From contig JAXHMR010000033.1 in the NCBI GenBank assembly GCA_034521225.1, positions 186,001 to 250,000 on the forward strand: a stretch of DNA of 64,000 nt. Direction: 5' to 3'. This DNA is from Woeseia sp034521225. GTDB lineage: Bacteria > Pseudomonadota > Gammaproteobacteria > Steroidobacterales > Woeseiaceae. Positions within the stretch are counted from its first letter, which is position 1. Every line of letters begins with the position of its first letter. The notes beneath the pieces are model-generated. The model was given only the letters and a program-made list of their open reading frames with translations. It was not told the DNA's origin and searched no databases. The translations under genes and the position numbers were made by a program. Of this stretch, positions 17,912-28,290 are shown one piece after another.

Positions 17912-20900
17912 GTGTACATCCAGCAAACGCGTTTAAGCAAAATAAAGCTCGCCGGCTTCAAATCCTTCGTAGACCCCACCACCATTCCCTTTCCCAGCAA
18001 TCTTGTCGGCGTTGTCGGGCCGAACGGTTGCGGTAAATCAAACGTCATTGACGCGGTTCGATGGGTCATGGGCGAGAGTTCCGCCAGCCGTTTGCGTGGT
18101 GACTCGATAACGGACGTGATTTTCAATGGATCAAGCGCCAGGAAGCCGGTCGGTGCAGCATCCGTCGAGCTGCTTTTTGACAATTCCGAGACGACACTGG
18201 AAGGGCAGTATGCCAAGTATGCGGAAATCGGCATTCGCCGCGAAGTGTCGCGGGACGGGATTTCGTCGTATTACTTAAACGGCACACGCTGCCGGCGCAA
18301 GGATATACGGCGTGTTCGACTGGGACCGGCTCGGTCCCGCAGCTATTCCATTATTGAACAGGGCATGATTTCCCGGCTGATCGAAGCGAAGCCCGAGGAA
18401 ATGCGGATGTTCATTGAGGAAGCGGCCGGAATTTCGAAATACAAGGAGCGGCGCCGCGAAACGTCAAATCGCATCAAGCACACCAAGGAAAATCTTGATC
18501 GGCTGATGGACCTGCTGGATGAGGTCGAGAAGCAGCTGAAGCACCTTGATCGGCAGGCGCGGACCGCCGAGCGTTACGGACGGCTGAAGGATGAGGAGCG
18601 CCGGGCGGAAGCCGATCTGCTGGGACTCAAGCTTCGCGAACTGGATGCCAATGCCCGCCGCGTAGCCGCTACGCTTGCCGACAGGGAAACTGCACTGCAG
18701 GCCGCGATTGCCGAGCAGCGCCGTATCGAGGCACAGATTGAACGTTCGCGCGAGCTGCAAAGTGAACGCAGCGATGCATTCAATGCGGTGCAGGGCCGCT
18801 ACTATAAGACGGGATCAGAGATAGCACGCCTCGAACAGGCGATTGAACACGCCCAGGACTTGCGTGAGCGCCAGCGCCAGGACCTGGAACAGGCCGTGCA
18901 GGGCGCCCGGGAAATCGCGGCGCATATCAACCAGGACCAGACCCAGATCGAGCAACTGGAGTTGACGTTGAGTGAACTGGTCCCGGGTCTCGAAGAGGCC
19001 AAAGCCAGTGAGCGACGATCAGCAGAGTCGCTGCAGCGTGCGGAACAGGCATTGTCGGAGTGGCAAGCGCGCTGGGATGACTTTTCTGCAAAAAGTAACG
19101 ATGCGCAACAGGTATGCAGTATCGAGCAGAGCCGCATCGAGCAAATCGACTCACGAATTAAAAGCCTGGAAGAACGTCGCAGGAAACTCAGTGACGCTGC
19201 ACAGTCCGCTGAATCCCGACGAGTTAAAAGAACGCCTGGAACAGCTCGCTGTCCAGGAGCAGCAGAAGCGCCAGGCGCGCGATGAGTTCGAGCGTCATTT
19301 GGCGGATATTGCCGACAAGATTCGCAAACTTCGCGAGCAGGATGTGCGGCTCGCCAAGCTTGTCGATGACCGCACAGGCCTGTTGCAGTCGGCGCAATCC
19401 AGGTCGGCGTCCCTTGAAGCGGTACAGAAAGCTGGCCCTGGGGCAGGGCGACGAAAGTGTAGCGGGCTGGCTGGCGGCGAACGGGCTGGACCGCAATACA
19501 CGCAGTTGCCCAGTCGCTCGATGTTGCGAGCGCGGGGATCGCGCCGTTGAAACGGGTGCTGGCGCGATTACTTGCAGGCGATCTGCGTCGATGATGTGTC
19601 CGGCGCTATCGCCAGTATCGGCGAGATCCAAGAACGGCACGCGACACTGCTGGAACAGGTAACGGCAACGAACGTAACGTCACCGATTACCGGTGCACGG
19701 TTGGCAGCTAAAGTCAGCAACGCGCCGGCAGCTATCAGTGACCTGCTGAACGTCGTCCATACGGCGGCCACATTAAATGAGGCGCTCGCCATGCGGGAAT
19801 CGCTGGCCTCGGGTGAGTCAGTCATCACTGCTGATGGCGTATGGCTCAGCAAGCATTGGCTGCGCGTGTGCCGCGACAAGGACGCGAAAGCCGGTGTCAT
19901 TCGGCGCGAGCATGAAATGCGGCGCCTGAAGGATGAAATACGGGAACTTAAGGCGCGCACGGACAATGCGCGGAACCTGCTGACGGACGGCCGCACGCGG
20001 CTGAACCAGCTGGAGGAGCGCCGTGAAACGTCGCAGCAGGACGCATCGTCACTGCTCGCCGAGTATTCTGAGGTTAAGGCGAACCTTGATGCCGCCCGCT
20101 ACCGCATGGACCAGGCCACGGCGCGCGCAGCCACGTTAGCCGAAGAATCGCGAGAACTTGAAACGGAACAGCGTGATGCGTCGGAGCAAATTGCCGCGTC
20201 GCGCTCGCGGTTTGCCCGAGCGAGTGAAACTCTCGAAGAGTTGAAATCGCAGCGGGATAACCTCGAGGGACATCGCGAGGAACTGCGCGCCGAAGTGGCC
20301 CGGGTGCGGCAACAGGCGGAGCAGGACCGCAATACAGCGCAAGACCTGGCGATCCGATTCGAAAGTCGCCGCTCCAGCAAGGAATCCGCGGCGCAGAGCC
20401 TCGAGCGCATGCAGCGGCAGCTGGAACATTTCGGCCGGCGCGAGCACGAGATACGCGAACAGCTTGCGAACGGCGAAGAGCCTCGGAGTGAGAAAAGACA
20501 GCAGCTTGCTGAACACCTCGATATACGGGTGAGGGTGGAGAATGAACTCGCCGAAGCACGCAAGCTCGTTGAGGATGTGGAAAGCCAGCTGCGGGAACTG
20601 GATCAGTCGCGCCTGCAGGTTGACCAGACGGTTGATGACGCGCGCACGCAGGTCAGCGAGGCCAAGCTGTCGGTGCAGGAAGTGCGTGTCCGCCGGGAAG
20701 GTGTCAATGACCAGTTCACGCATACCGGCTTCGACCTGGCGACTGTGCTCGAAGGTCTTGCCGATGATGCGGACCCGGCGACCTGGGAAGAGAATCTCGA
20801 CAAGTTGCGGCGCCGTATCGAGCGCCTGGGACCGATCAACCTGGCGGCAATCGATGAATTCAAGGAGCAGTCTGAGCGCAAGGAGTACCTGGATTCACAG

Positions 20901-21439
20901 TTGAAAGATCTGCAGGACGCGCTGTCGACGCTGGAAGGCGCTATTCGCAAGATCGATCGTGAAACACGCACGCGCTTTCGCGAGACGTTTACGCAGGTCG
21001 ATAACGGCTTCAAGCGCCTGTTCCCCAAGCTTTTTGGTGGCGGGCACGCTTACCTGGAACTGACAGGTGACGATTTGCTCGCGGCCGGGGTGACCGTGAT
21101 GGCACGGCCTCCCGGCAAGCGCAACAGTACGATTCACCTGTTGTCCGGCGGCGAGAAGCGCTGACGGCAGTGGCGCTAGTATTCGCGATATTCGAGTTGA
21201 ATCCGGCGCCTTTCTGCATGCTGGACGAGGTCGACCGCACCCTGGATGACGCCAACGTTACCCGCTTTTGCGATATTGTTAGTGAAATGTCGGAAAAGGT
21301 GCAGTTCGTCTTCATCACGCACAACAAGGTGACAATGGAAATGGCACGTCAGCTCACCGGCGTCACAATGCAGGAACCGGGCGTTTCCCGAATGGTCTCT
21401 GTGGACCTTGACGAAGCGGTGAAGATGGCTGCCAGCTGA
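17912..21439 (+). CDS. smc: Chromosome segregation protein SMC (frame-disrupted)
   Basis: ATPase of the SMC-ScpAB condensin; scpA and scpB lie further on at 31.6-33.3 kb. The Walker A motif is GPNGCGKSN near residues 30-40. Long coiled coils flank a hinge around 19450-19800. The signature LLSGGEK and Walker B CMLDEVD lie near 21150-21230. Frames change near 19205, 19435, 19510 and 19560. A missing G after GGEK near 21160 puts a stop inside the signature (GGEKALTA expected). The total of about 1176 codons is normal. The GTG at 17912 is preferred over the TTG at 17897, but neither has a good ribosome site. Confidence 0.94.
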
Positions 21440-21463
21440 TCCCCGGCGCGAACGAGATTCGGT

Positions 21464-22101
21464 ATGGATCGGACTTCGTTGGTTGCTGCTGATTTCAGGC
21501 GTACTGGTTGTCGCAGCTGTCTATCGGTACAGCCGCAGGGAATCCAGGCGTCCGCCGCGGCCGGAGAAGCGTCGCGCGAGCCGTCACTGGAGACGTCCCC
21601 GAGTAGCAGGCCGGGCCCGTCGAAGCAGGCGACCCCTTGCCAGACCCCGGCCCAACGATCGATGACGCAGATGCGGTGCCTGAGAAGGTCGTGACATTGC
21701 GCATGGTTGCCGGCAACCGCGGTTCGATGGCAGGCGATGATTTGGTGCTTGCACTGCGCGAAGCCGGCATGCGGCACGGCAAATTCGGCATTTTTCATCA
21801 TTATCACGATGAAGACGAGGCGCAGATTATCTTCAGTGCGGCAAGCCTCGTGGAGCCTGGCAGTTTCGATCTGGCGAATCTGAACGAACAGCGTTTACCG
21901 GGAATCAGCCTGTTCCTGGTACTGCCTGGACCCATTGATGGTGCCGAAGCTTTCGATGCGATGATGACGACGGCCCGTGAGCTCGCTGCAGCGCTGAATG
22001 CGGAGTTGCTTGATGAGTCCGGGAGCACGCTCAGCATCCAGCGTGAGCGCTACCTGCGCGAGGAAATCATTCAGTACCAGCTCGCGTTCAAGGTGGCCTG
22101 A
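21464..22101 (+). CDS. zipA: Cell division protein ZipA (frame-disrupted)
   Basis: Inner-membrane protein that tethers FtsZ at the division site. An N-terminal membrane anchor (LRWLLLISGVLVVAAVYRY) is followed by a short Pro/Arg-rich linker. The FtsZ-binding domain covers about 21690-22098 (HGKFGIFHHYHDEDE, LPGPIDGAEAFDAMM, SIQRERYLREEIIQYQ). Shifts occur near 21478 and 21640. The linker is short for the family. It lies between smc and ligA, the standard gammaproteobacterial order. Confidence 0.88.
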
Positions 22102-22120
22102 GCGCAGGTACCCTCAATTC

Positions 22121-24149
22121 ATGGCGGCATCGGCAACTGTTCGCAAGAAGATTGAATCGCTTCGACGCGAGATTGATCGCCACAATTACCGCTATCACGC
22201 GCTGGATGACCCGGAAATCCCCGATGCCGAGTTCGATCGCCGACGAGGAATTGCAGGCGCTCGAAGCACGACACCCTGAACTGATTACAGATGATTCACC
22301 GACCCAGCGGGTCGGGGCAGAACCTGTCAAGGCATTCAATACCGTCAAACACGTGTTGCCGATGTTGTCGCTTGGGAACGTGTTCAGCGAGGAAGAGCTC
22401 AGGGAATTCCACCGCCGCATCGCCAATCGTCTCGAACTTGAGGTGGACGATGAGCTGCAATATGCCGCGGAGCCAAAGCTGGACGGTGCCGCGGTGAGCT
22501 TGCTGTATGAGAAGGGCCGCCTGGTTCGCGGTGCAACACGGGGGGACGGCACGACGGGCGAGGACATCACCCACAACGTCCGGACAATACAGGCGGTGCC
22601 GCTGAAACTGACCGGCAGGCGGTACCCGGCGAGCCTCGAAGTGCGCGGTGAAGTCTTCATGCCGCGCAAGGGTTTCGAACGATTCAATGAACAGGCGGCG
22701 GCGCGCGGTGACAAGACCTTTGTCAACCCGCGAAATGCGGCCGCCGGCAGCCTGCGGCAGCTGGATCCGCGCCTGACGGCAGAACGCCCGCTCGATATCT
22801 ACGTATATTCAGTAGGGCACGTAGAAGGAGGGACGCTCCCGGATCGCCACAGCAACATCCTTGAGCAGCTGCAACGTTGGGGCTTCAAGGTCTGTCCGGA
22901 GTGGCGTGTCGTTCCGGGCATTGACGGGTGTATTGATTATTACAGTGATATCGGTAAACGCCGGGACAAGCTTGAATACGACATCGACGGCGTGGTGTAC
23001 AAGGTGGATCGCCTTGATTACCAACGAGAGCTGGGATTCGTATCCCGGGCGCCGCGCTGGGCAGTTGCCCACAAATTTCCCGCCCAGGAACAGCTTACGG
23101 TCGTCAACAAAATTGAATTCCAGGTGGGTCGGACCGGAGCCATAACGCCCGTCGCGAGGCTTGAGCCAGTCTTCGTCGGCGGCGTCACGGTAAGCAATGC
23201 AACACTCCATAACATGGACGAATTGCACCGCAAGGACGTGCGCGTTGGTGACACCGTGATTATCCGCCGCGCCGGCGATGTGATCCCGGAAGTTGTCAAG
23301 GTTGTGACGGAACGGCGGCCAGCCAGAACCCGAATTGTCAAAGCGCTGAAAACCTGCCCGGTTTGCGGGTCCGCCGTCAGCCGTGCCGAGGGTGAAGCAG
23401 TCGCGCGCTGCAGCGGTGGTCTGGTCTGTTCCGCGCAGCGGGTCGAATCACTGAAGCATTTCGTTTCGCGACGGGCGCTCGATATTGAGGGTTTTGGCAG
23501 CAAACTGGTCGAACAGCTCGTGGCGGCCGATCGACTCCATACACCAGCTGATATCTACACCCTGCGCCAGGACGAGCTTGAATCATTGGAGCGAATGGGG
23601 CCGAAGTCCGCGGAAAATCTTCTGCAAGCGATTTGAAAAAGTAAGGAAACTACTCTCGACCGCTTTCTGTACGGGCTCGGTATTCGCGAGGTGGGGGAGG
23701 CGACGGCTGCGGCACTCGCCACCCATTTTGGCAGCCTCGGGGCGGTCATGGAGGCCGACGAGCAGATGCTGCTGCAGGTACCGGATGTTGGCCCAATCGT
23801 AGCGTCACATGTAAAAGCGTTCTTTCAGGAGGCCCACAACCGCGACGTCATCGGCGATCTGTTGGGCTGCGGCCTGTCATGGACGGAAACGGAGGCCATG
23901 CCAGAACCCGGCAGTGGGCCGCTCGCCGGGAAAATTTTTGTGCTGACCGGCACTCTCTCCAGCATGACCCGCGACGAAGCAAAAGCAAAGATCCAATCAC
24001 TTGGCGGCAAGGTGACGGGCAGTGTTTCGAAGAAAACTGACTACCTCGTATACGGAGAGAACGCCGGCGCAAAGCTCACAAAAGCGCAAAACCTCGATGT
24101 AGTGACCATTAATGAAGAGGCACTACTGGAACTGTTGCCTGGTCAATAA
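22121..24149 (+). CDS. ligA: NAD-dependent DNA ligase LigA (frame-disrupted)
   Basis: Joins nicks in replication and repair using NAD. The order of domains is Ia (NYRYHALDDPEIPDAEFD), the adenylation domain with the catalytic Lys in AEPKLDG, the OB fold (GRTGAITPVARLEPV), a zinc finger (CPVCG...CSGG-CSAQ), helix-hairpin-helix repeats and a C-terminal BRCT domain (GKIFVLTGTLSSMTRDEA). One extra base lies near 22240. A TGA at 23634-23636 interrupts AIEKSKETTL in the same frame, explained by one added T and one missing A in adjacent homopolymers. About 676 codons. Confidence 0.95.
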
Positions 24150-24292
24150 ATAAGCAACATTTGGGAAAAAAGGAACGAGAAACTGCAATAAAATCAAACC
24201 ACAAAACTGGCCAAGACCACTAGAAAATACAATGGTTTTCGCCCACTTCGGTAGGTGAGACTTGGGCCATTTTTCCCAACTGCCTAATTTCA

Positions 24293-24321
24293 TTGACCGA
24301 AAAAATTGGCGCTCCTATATT
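24293..24321 (+). promoter_or_regulatory. Promoter of the first DUF6502-like gene
   Basis: TTGACC at 24293-24298, a 17-base spacer and TATATT at 24316-24321. The ATG at 24330 lies only 8 bases after the -10 element. Transcription would then start within a base or two of the start codon, which implies a leaderless mRNA. Confidence 0.7.
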
Positions 24322-24329
24322 CCGCGTCC

Positions 24330-25156
24330 ATGCAAGACACCATTCAACGCCAAATCCTCAATGCGCTACTTCAGGTTCTTCGGCCGCTGGCGCGGGCTCT
24401 ACTTCGAGCTGGTATCGGCTATAGAGAATTCGCTGAGATCTCGAAAGCCGCGTTTGTCGATATCGCTACTCAAGACTATGGACTACGTGGTCGGCCGACG
24501 AACATCTCGCGGGTAGCAGTGATGACTGGACTCACTCGAAAGGAAGTTCGTAGGCTTCGAGATAAGTCAGCTGCGGGTGAAGAGACCGTGGTTCTTCGGT
24601 CTGCTCCGATGGCGATAATTCTGCATCGATGGTTTACAGAAGACAGTTTTATCGACGAGCATGGTTTACCTCTGGCGCTGCCATTCGAAAGTTCTGACGG
24701 ATCACCATCATTTTCTGGTTTAGTACGTCGTTTCGGCGGTGATGTACCGCCAGGAGCAATGCGTACTGAATTGAAGCGGATAAAGGCCGTCGATGAAGAT
24801 AGAAGGGTCTGCTTGTTGCCCGAAAACGCGCTGTGTCAGGATTAAATGTCCATGAAAAGCTAATTACAGGCTTGGCTGGCATTCTTTATCCTGCGGCACT
24901 GACGATGGCGCACAATACGGATCTCGACAATGAAGGTGACCTTTGGGTACAGCGATATGCTGTAACCAAATGTGTAAGAAGTGACGACGTTAGACGTATT
25001 AAGCGAATCAGTAGTGATCGACTCATCGAGTTCACGGAATCAATTGACGATTTGTTTGCTGCCTACGAGACACTTTACGACGAAAATGACAACGAATCCT
25101 CGTCGGCGAAGGCGATAGGCGTGGGTGTCTTTTACTTCGAGGAGGAGAAAGAGTAA
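24330..25156 (+). CDS. DUF6502-like protein, copy 1 (one frameshift)
   Basis: Function unknown. The N-terminal part reads QILNALLQVLRPLARALLRAGIGYREFAEISK and then VAVMTGLTRKEVRRL, which looks like a helix-turn-helix. The middle has HRWFTEDSFIDEHGLP and FSGLVRRFGGDVPPGAM. After a shift near 24835 the C-terminal half follows (VHEKLITGLAGILYPAALTMAHN, ending GVGVFYFEEEKE). It is paralogous to the gene at 25656. The family name is from recall of the pattern, not a search. The DNA is visibly more AT-rich than the flanking core genes. The ATG at 24330 fits the promoter; an upstream start at 24306 would precede the -10 element. Confidence 0.7.
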
Positions 25157-25600
25157 AGGGTTGGAAGGTATTTAGCTAGCTGACGCAAATTCTTCTCTGC
25201 GTTTGCGAGGATTCTCCGGACATAAAAAGCTACGTTTCTTCAAAAAGTTCCGGGCCCCGTATACCACCTAAGCGCCCCGGCGGCGCATATAACGTGCGCA
25301 TTTCGACTGGACTAAGTTGGACTAACCACCTCGGATCGCCCATTAACCCTATATATGGGTTAAAAATAACAAAAATAATCTCTTGAGAAACATATAATCT
25401 GCTTCATCGTAAGGTTTCTTAGCTAGAACCAATAATCTATTGATTTATAAGCAGTAACCCTGATCACCAAGTCCTGTCAGGTTGCGTCGGATTGATTCAT
25501 ACGGCGCAATTCCTCCAACTCTTGGACTTTGGTCGCGCTTCAAATGTAGTGGAGAGCGCGAATTCGACCCTCCGAGCGTCCTTCTGTAACAAACTTAAAG
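25157..25600. other. AT-rich intergenic region between the two DUF6502-like genes
   Basis: About 440 bases without a credible gene. It holds a perfect inverted repeat, TTAACCC at 25343-25349 with GGGTTAA at 25357-25363 around TATATAT. It also has AT-rich stretches unlike the rest of the window and no recognisable tRNA, terminator or insertion-sequence ends. Confidence 0.5.
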
Positions 25601-25639
25601 TTGACTGTGACATAGTTCGGGAATAAATTCCCGACTATG
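25601..25639 (+). promoter_or_regulatory. Promoter and overlapping operator-like palindrome of DUF6502 copy 2
   Basis: TTGACT at 25601-25606, a 17-base spacer and TAAATT at 25624-25629. A near-perfect inverted repeat, CATAGTTCGGGAAT at 25611-25624 against ATTCCCGACTATG at 25627-25639 with one bulged T, covers the spacer and the -10. A protein bound there would block RNA polymerase. The HTH-like gene it precedes is the obvious candidate for autoregulation. Confidence 0.65.
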
Positions 25640-25655
25640 GTTATTATGTCTAAAT

Positions 25656-26536
25656 ATGTCAGATTCTGTAAAACAAACTCTGCTCGCAGCATTTCGAGTA
25701 CTGATGGGGCCGCTTGTTCGAATTTTGCTGCGGCAAGGTATTTCATTTGCGGAATTCGCTGAGGTTGCTAAAGCGGTTTATGTAGAGGTTGCAGTTAAAG
25801 ATTTCAAAGTAACTGGAAGAAAGGCAACGCGTACGCGAATTGCGGTAATGACCGGCCTTACTCGGAAAGAAGTAAAGCGAGTTATCGATGAGGCCGTAAA
25901 AGAACGTTACGAACTTAAGACTAGTTACAACCGATTAGGACGCGTGCTAGTCGGTTGGCATACAGACCCAGATTTTACAGGGCCCTATGGCATGCCGCTG
26001 GAGCTGCAATACGAATCAGCAAATAATAACGAGCTAACATTTTCAGTCTTGGTTAGGCGCCACAGCGGCGACATGTCGCCGCGATCAATCTTGGACGAGT
26101 TGATTCGCGTTGGCGCTGTCACGGAAACAGATGGTGGGTGGTTCAGAGTATTAAGGAGGGACTACATACCTGAAGCGCAAGGGGTCCATAACTTCGAACG
26201 AGCAGGGGGCGTGATACGAAATTTTGTCAACACTATCGACTTCAATATGACGAAGTCAGCGCCAGGGAGTGGTCGCTTTGAGCGTCAAGCGGTACTGACG
26301 ATGGAATTCGACTTCAGGATGTTCCGAAATTTGACTCGTATTTAAGAGAACGCTGCCAGGCACTATTGGAAGAGATTGACAATCGGTTGACGACTTTGCT
26401 GAAACCGGATCCAGACAAGGGTGATGCTGTAGTCCGAACCGGACTTGGTATTTACCACTATCTTGGACAAGTGAATGACGAGCGGTCCTTCAAAGAACTA
26501 TTAATAGACGAGGGATTAATTAGAGAAAACCGCTAG
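25656..26536 (+). CDS. DUF6502-like protein, copy 2 (one frameshift)
   Basis: Paralogue of the gene at 24330, with matching blocks in order: AFRVLMGPLVRILLRQGISFAEFAEVAK, IAVMTGLTRKEVKRV (HTH-like), GWHTDPDFTGPYGMP and FSVLVRRHSGDMSPRSILDEL. The ending lies in another frame after a shift near 26315 (LRERCQALLEEIDNRL ... GLGIYHYLGQVN) and stops at 26536. About 293 codons. ATG 25656 is used; an ATG at 25647 is in another frame. It may be a transcription regulator, but the reaction or target is unknown. The repeat-protein gene starts 137 bases downstream and may be co-transcribed. Confidence 0.7.
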
Positions 26537-26673
26537 AGCGAAAGTTTGGTGAAGAATGAAGATACGTTGATCGGGTTTGAACGGTGCTGCCGTTAACTGC
26601 ACAGGATCAGTGTCTGGGTCGGTAGTAGCTAGGAAGATGGACAAATTTTTCGAATTGTTGGAGATATCGAAAA

Positions 26674-28085
26674 ATGAGCGAAAGAAAAGAGGGTTGGAGA
26701 CGTGGCGTGTGCGCTGTGCCGACAGGCGTTGTAATCGAGGGGATTCAGTGTCCAGGTGTGAGTGCCGCTGACGCGCTTGCATCAGTCGTCCGTTTCCAGC
26801 AGATTGATGGCGGTGATGCGTCGTAGCGACGGCAGTGACCGTTTTCAGCATCGATGGCGGTGATGCGCAGAGCATCGACGGTAGCGACCGCTTCAGCGTC
26901 GATGGCGGTTGATGCGCAGAGCATCAGAAGCGGCAGCGACCGTTTCAGCATCGATGGCGGCTGATGCGCGAGAGAACATCGACGGCAGCGACCGTTTCAG
27001 CATCGATGGCCAGGGTGATGCGCAGAGCATCGAGCGGCAGCGACCGTTTCAGCGTCGATGGCAGTGATGCGCGAGCGCCATCGACGGCAGTGACCGTTTC
27101 GGCGTCGTTGGCACTTACGCGCTGAGCATCGACGGCAGCGAACCGTTTCAGCATCGATGGCAGTGATGCGCAGAGCATCGACGGCAGCGATCGTTTCAGC
27201 ATCGATGGCAGTGATGCGCAGAGCATCGACGGCAGCGACCGTTTCAGCATCGATGGCAGTGATGCGCGGAGCATCGACGGCAGCGACCGTTTCAGCATCG
27301 ATGGCAGTGATGCGCGGAGCGTCGACGGCGGCGATCGTTTCAGCATCGACGGCAGCGACGCGCCGGACGCATCGACGGTAGCGACCGTTTCAGCATCGAT
27401 GGCAGCGATGCGCGCAGCATCGACGGCGGCGACCGTTTCAGCGTCGATGGCGGTGATGCGCGGAGCATCGACGGCAGCGATGGTTTCAGCATCGATGGCA
27501 GTGATGCGCGGAGCATCGACGGTAGCGACCGTTTTCAGCATCGATGGCAGCATGATGCCGGAAGCATCGACGGCAGCTGACCGTTTCAGCGTGGATGGCG
27601 GTGATGCGCGGAGCATCGACGGCAGCGACCGTTTCAGCATCGATGGCAGTGATGCCGGGAGCATCGACGGCAGCGATCTCGTAGCTCTTGGCCGCGTCGA
27701 AGCTAGAGGTGATGGGTTTATTTCAGTTTTGGGACAGACGGTATTCGGCACTGAACGCGATTTCGCAGGGATCAGTGCCGGCGCGACAATTGCTGTCTAT
27801 GGCTCGCTCGATACTGTAACCGGTGGGTTCGTTGATACGCGCGTAGTGCCGGTTTCTCCAACCAGTATCGATTCGGGCATGCCGTCCTTCCTGCTTGGCA
27901 CGGTCGATGAGGTTAATCCCGGACTTGGTCGTGCGGTTGTTAGCGGAGTAAATGTCGATTACTCGGCATTGCTTTCCAGCGGAGCAGCACCTGGTGTCGG
28001 TGACCTGATTGCGGTGACTGGAAGATCGTACCGCGACCTCGGTCTACTGGTGGCCGATCCGCAGCTGCATTTGGGTGTGCGTTGA
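26674..28085 (+). CDS. Octapeptide-repeat protein with C-terminal DUF5666-like domain (frame-disrupted)
   Basis: Not recognised as a named protein. After about 38 residues, residues run as a tandem 8-mer, [RA][FR]SIDGSD, repeated about 36 times (26790-27675). A C-terminal part of about 135 residues follows, with two similar beta-rich units: ALGRVEARGDGFISVLGQTV...GATIAVYGS and LLGTVDEVNPGLGRAVVSGV...GDLIAVTGRS. These resemble DUF5666 OB-like repeats. Small indels break the frame in repeat units 1-7, 12 and 16; the frame feeding the C-terminus reads RFSIDGSDARSIDGSD. No clear signal peptide is seen. ATG 26674 follows a GGAG site and its frame enters repeat unit 1, but the true start is uncertain. 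Confidence 0.6.
26790..27675 (+). repeat. Tandem array of about eighteen 48-bp units
   Basis: Units begin CGTTTCAGCATCGATGGC and run head to tail with no spacers. Each 48-bp unit is two diverged 24-bp halves that encode RFSIDGSD and ARSIDGSD. Units 8-11 (27142-27333) and 13-15 are nearly identical; units 1-7, 12 and 16 carry extra or missing bases. The array lies inside the gene at 26674. Confidence 0.93.
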
Positions 28086-28089
28086 GGAA

Positions 28090-28138
28090 GATTCGAGTGC
28101 GAAAAAGTCGGCGTCCCTGCCGACTTAGATCTCGAATC
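28090..28138. repeat. Nested inverted repeat after the repeat-protein gene
   Basis: The outer arms GATTCGAG (28090-28097) and CTCGAATC (28131-28138) are perfect. The inner arms AAGTCGGC (28105-28112) and GCCGACTT (28119-28126) are perfect with a 6-base loop. The structure starts 4 bases after the stop codon and has no T run, so it may be an mRNA-end structure or a protein site. Confidence 0.6.
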
Positions 28139-28262
28139 AACTCATAGGAGTTGCGAGGGTTGGAGGAGCCACCCCTGAGCGATCACAGGTGTGACTCGCG
28201 AGCTATGATGCCAGCACGGCAGAACATTGCTGTGACTCGCCTCACAGAAAAATGACAGCAAC

Positions 28263-28290
28263 AAAAAGGGCGCTTTCGGGCGCCCTTTTT
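28263..28290. terminator. Bidirectional Rho-independent terminator
   Basis: AAAAAGGGCGC at 28263-28273 pairs with GCGCCCTTTTT at 28280-28290 around a 6-base loop. The A and T runs let it work on both strands. It closes the accessory island on the right. Confidence 0.85.

Noticed and set aside
26790..27675. CRISPR array
   Set aside because: Units are contiguous with no unique spacers, encode protein, and no cas gene is nearby.
26945..27751. 268-codon open frame on the minus strand across the repeat array
   Set aside because: It only mirrors the tandem repeat (PSMLKRSL-type periodicity). The plus strand leads into a real domain; the minus frame leads nowhere.
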